The notes beneath the pieces were generated by a model. That model did no database searches and was not told the origin of the DNA. It was given only the letters and a program-made list of their open reading frames with translations. From contig DATLEI010000079.1 in assembly GCA_035525375.1 (NCBI GenBank), forward strand, positions 1 to 31,451: 31,451 nucleotides of DNA. Reading direction: 5' to 3'. The stretch comes from JALZBN01 sp035525375 (GTDB lineage Bacteria > Actinomycetota > Acidimicrobiia > Acidimicrobiales > AC-14). The position numbers and the translations under genes are program-made. The number at the start of each line of letters is the position of its first letter. The first letter of the stretch is position 1. This document shows, one piece after another, positions 31,410-31,451 of the stretch.

Positions 31410-31451
31410 GTCGAATCGGCGCATTTTCCGCCATACGCCGCCGGGCTCCAA

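Noticed and set aside
31042..31434. Minus-strand open frame containing QKVGGSIPSERA
   Set aside because: That peptide is the translation of the tRNA-Arg 3' fragment, a common spurious protein; the rest lies out of frame over the serine hydrolase gene.
1..31451. CRISPR arrays, insertion sequences, rRNA genes
   Set aside because: No regularly spaced direct repeats, transposase-like protein, terminal repeats or rRNA-like sequence were seen.

Overview
The window is about 31.5 kb of GC-rich DNA with dense, mostly operon-packed genes. It looks like chromosomal DNA of a high-GC actinobacterium. Supporting signs are the codon usage, frequent GTG and TTG starts, several apparently leaderless starts, PadR and Rrf2 regulators, a C-terminal domain typical of actinobacterial regulatory proteins, and an SOS box of the actinobacterial type (CGAAC-N4-GTTCG). 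An Acidimicrobiia-like lineage is my guess from gene style only; no rRNA or other taxonomic marker is present.

Layout, left to right. (1) 24-5204, minus strand: a hemerythrin-like protein downstream of a complete branched-chain-amino-acid-type (Liv/HAAT) ABC transporter, transcribed livH, binding protein, livM, livG, livF. (2) 5267-9381, plus strand: an ArsR-type regulator, an acyl-AMP/CoA ligase translationally coupled to a free acyl carrier protein, a helical-repeat regulatory-type protein and a small helical protein. The transporter and the ligase block diverge from one 62-bp promoter region, so import and activation of an organic acid may be co-regulated. (3) 9443-11173: a GAF-GGDEF-EAL cyclic-di-GMP enzyme with both active sites intact. 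(4) 11188-11964, minus strand: a second hemerythrin-like protein and a stand-alone NifU/Nfu N-terminal domain. (5) 12123-16236, plus strand: a sulfate transport operon (sbp-cysT-cysW-cysA) ending in a cysteine-free Rrf2 regulator. (6) 16274-19692, plus strand: an alpha/beta hydrolase, a membrane-anchored MurF-like ligase and a D-Ala-D-Ala-ligase-like ATP-grasp enzyme, tightly linked. (7) 19798-22791: a PadR regulator divergent from a methyltransferase around a clear operator-like dyad, then a DHA2-type drug efflux pump. (8) 22832-24019: DNA polymerase IV with an SOS box at its start. (9) 24054-25423: a second PadR gene divergent from a two-domain glyoxalase-fold protein. (10) 25466-31283: a class A penicillin-binding protein, two serine beta-lactamase-fold lipoproteins and, between them, a decayed fragment of a third such enzyme.

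At the right edge, on the minus strand, lies the 3' part of a tRNA-Arg(ACG) gene, from the anticodon loop through an encoded CCA. The sequence on its 5' side cannot complete the tRNA. This is the usual signature of a displaced attachment site, so an integrated element probably begins just beyond 31410 and runs out of the window.

Most of the window is ordinary metabolism, transport and envelope biology. The points most worth following up are the tRNA fragment, the hydrolase/Mur-ligase/ATP-grasp operon, the SOS box at dinB, the PadR operator, and two genes that lack any usual start codon where their proteins should begin.
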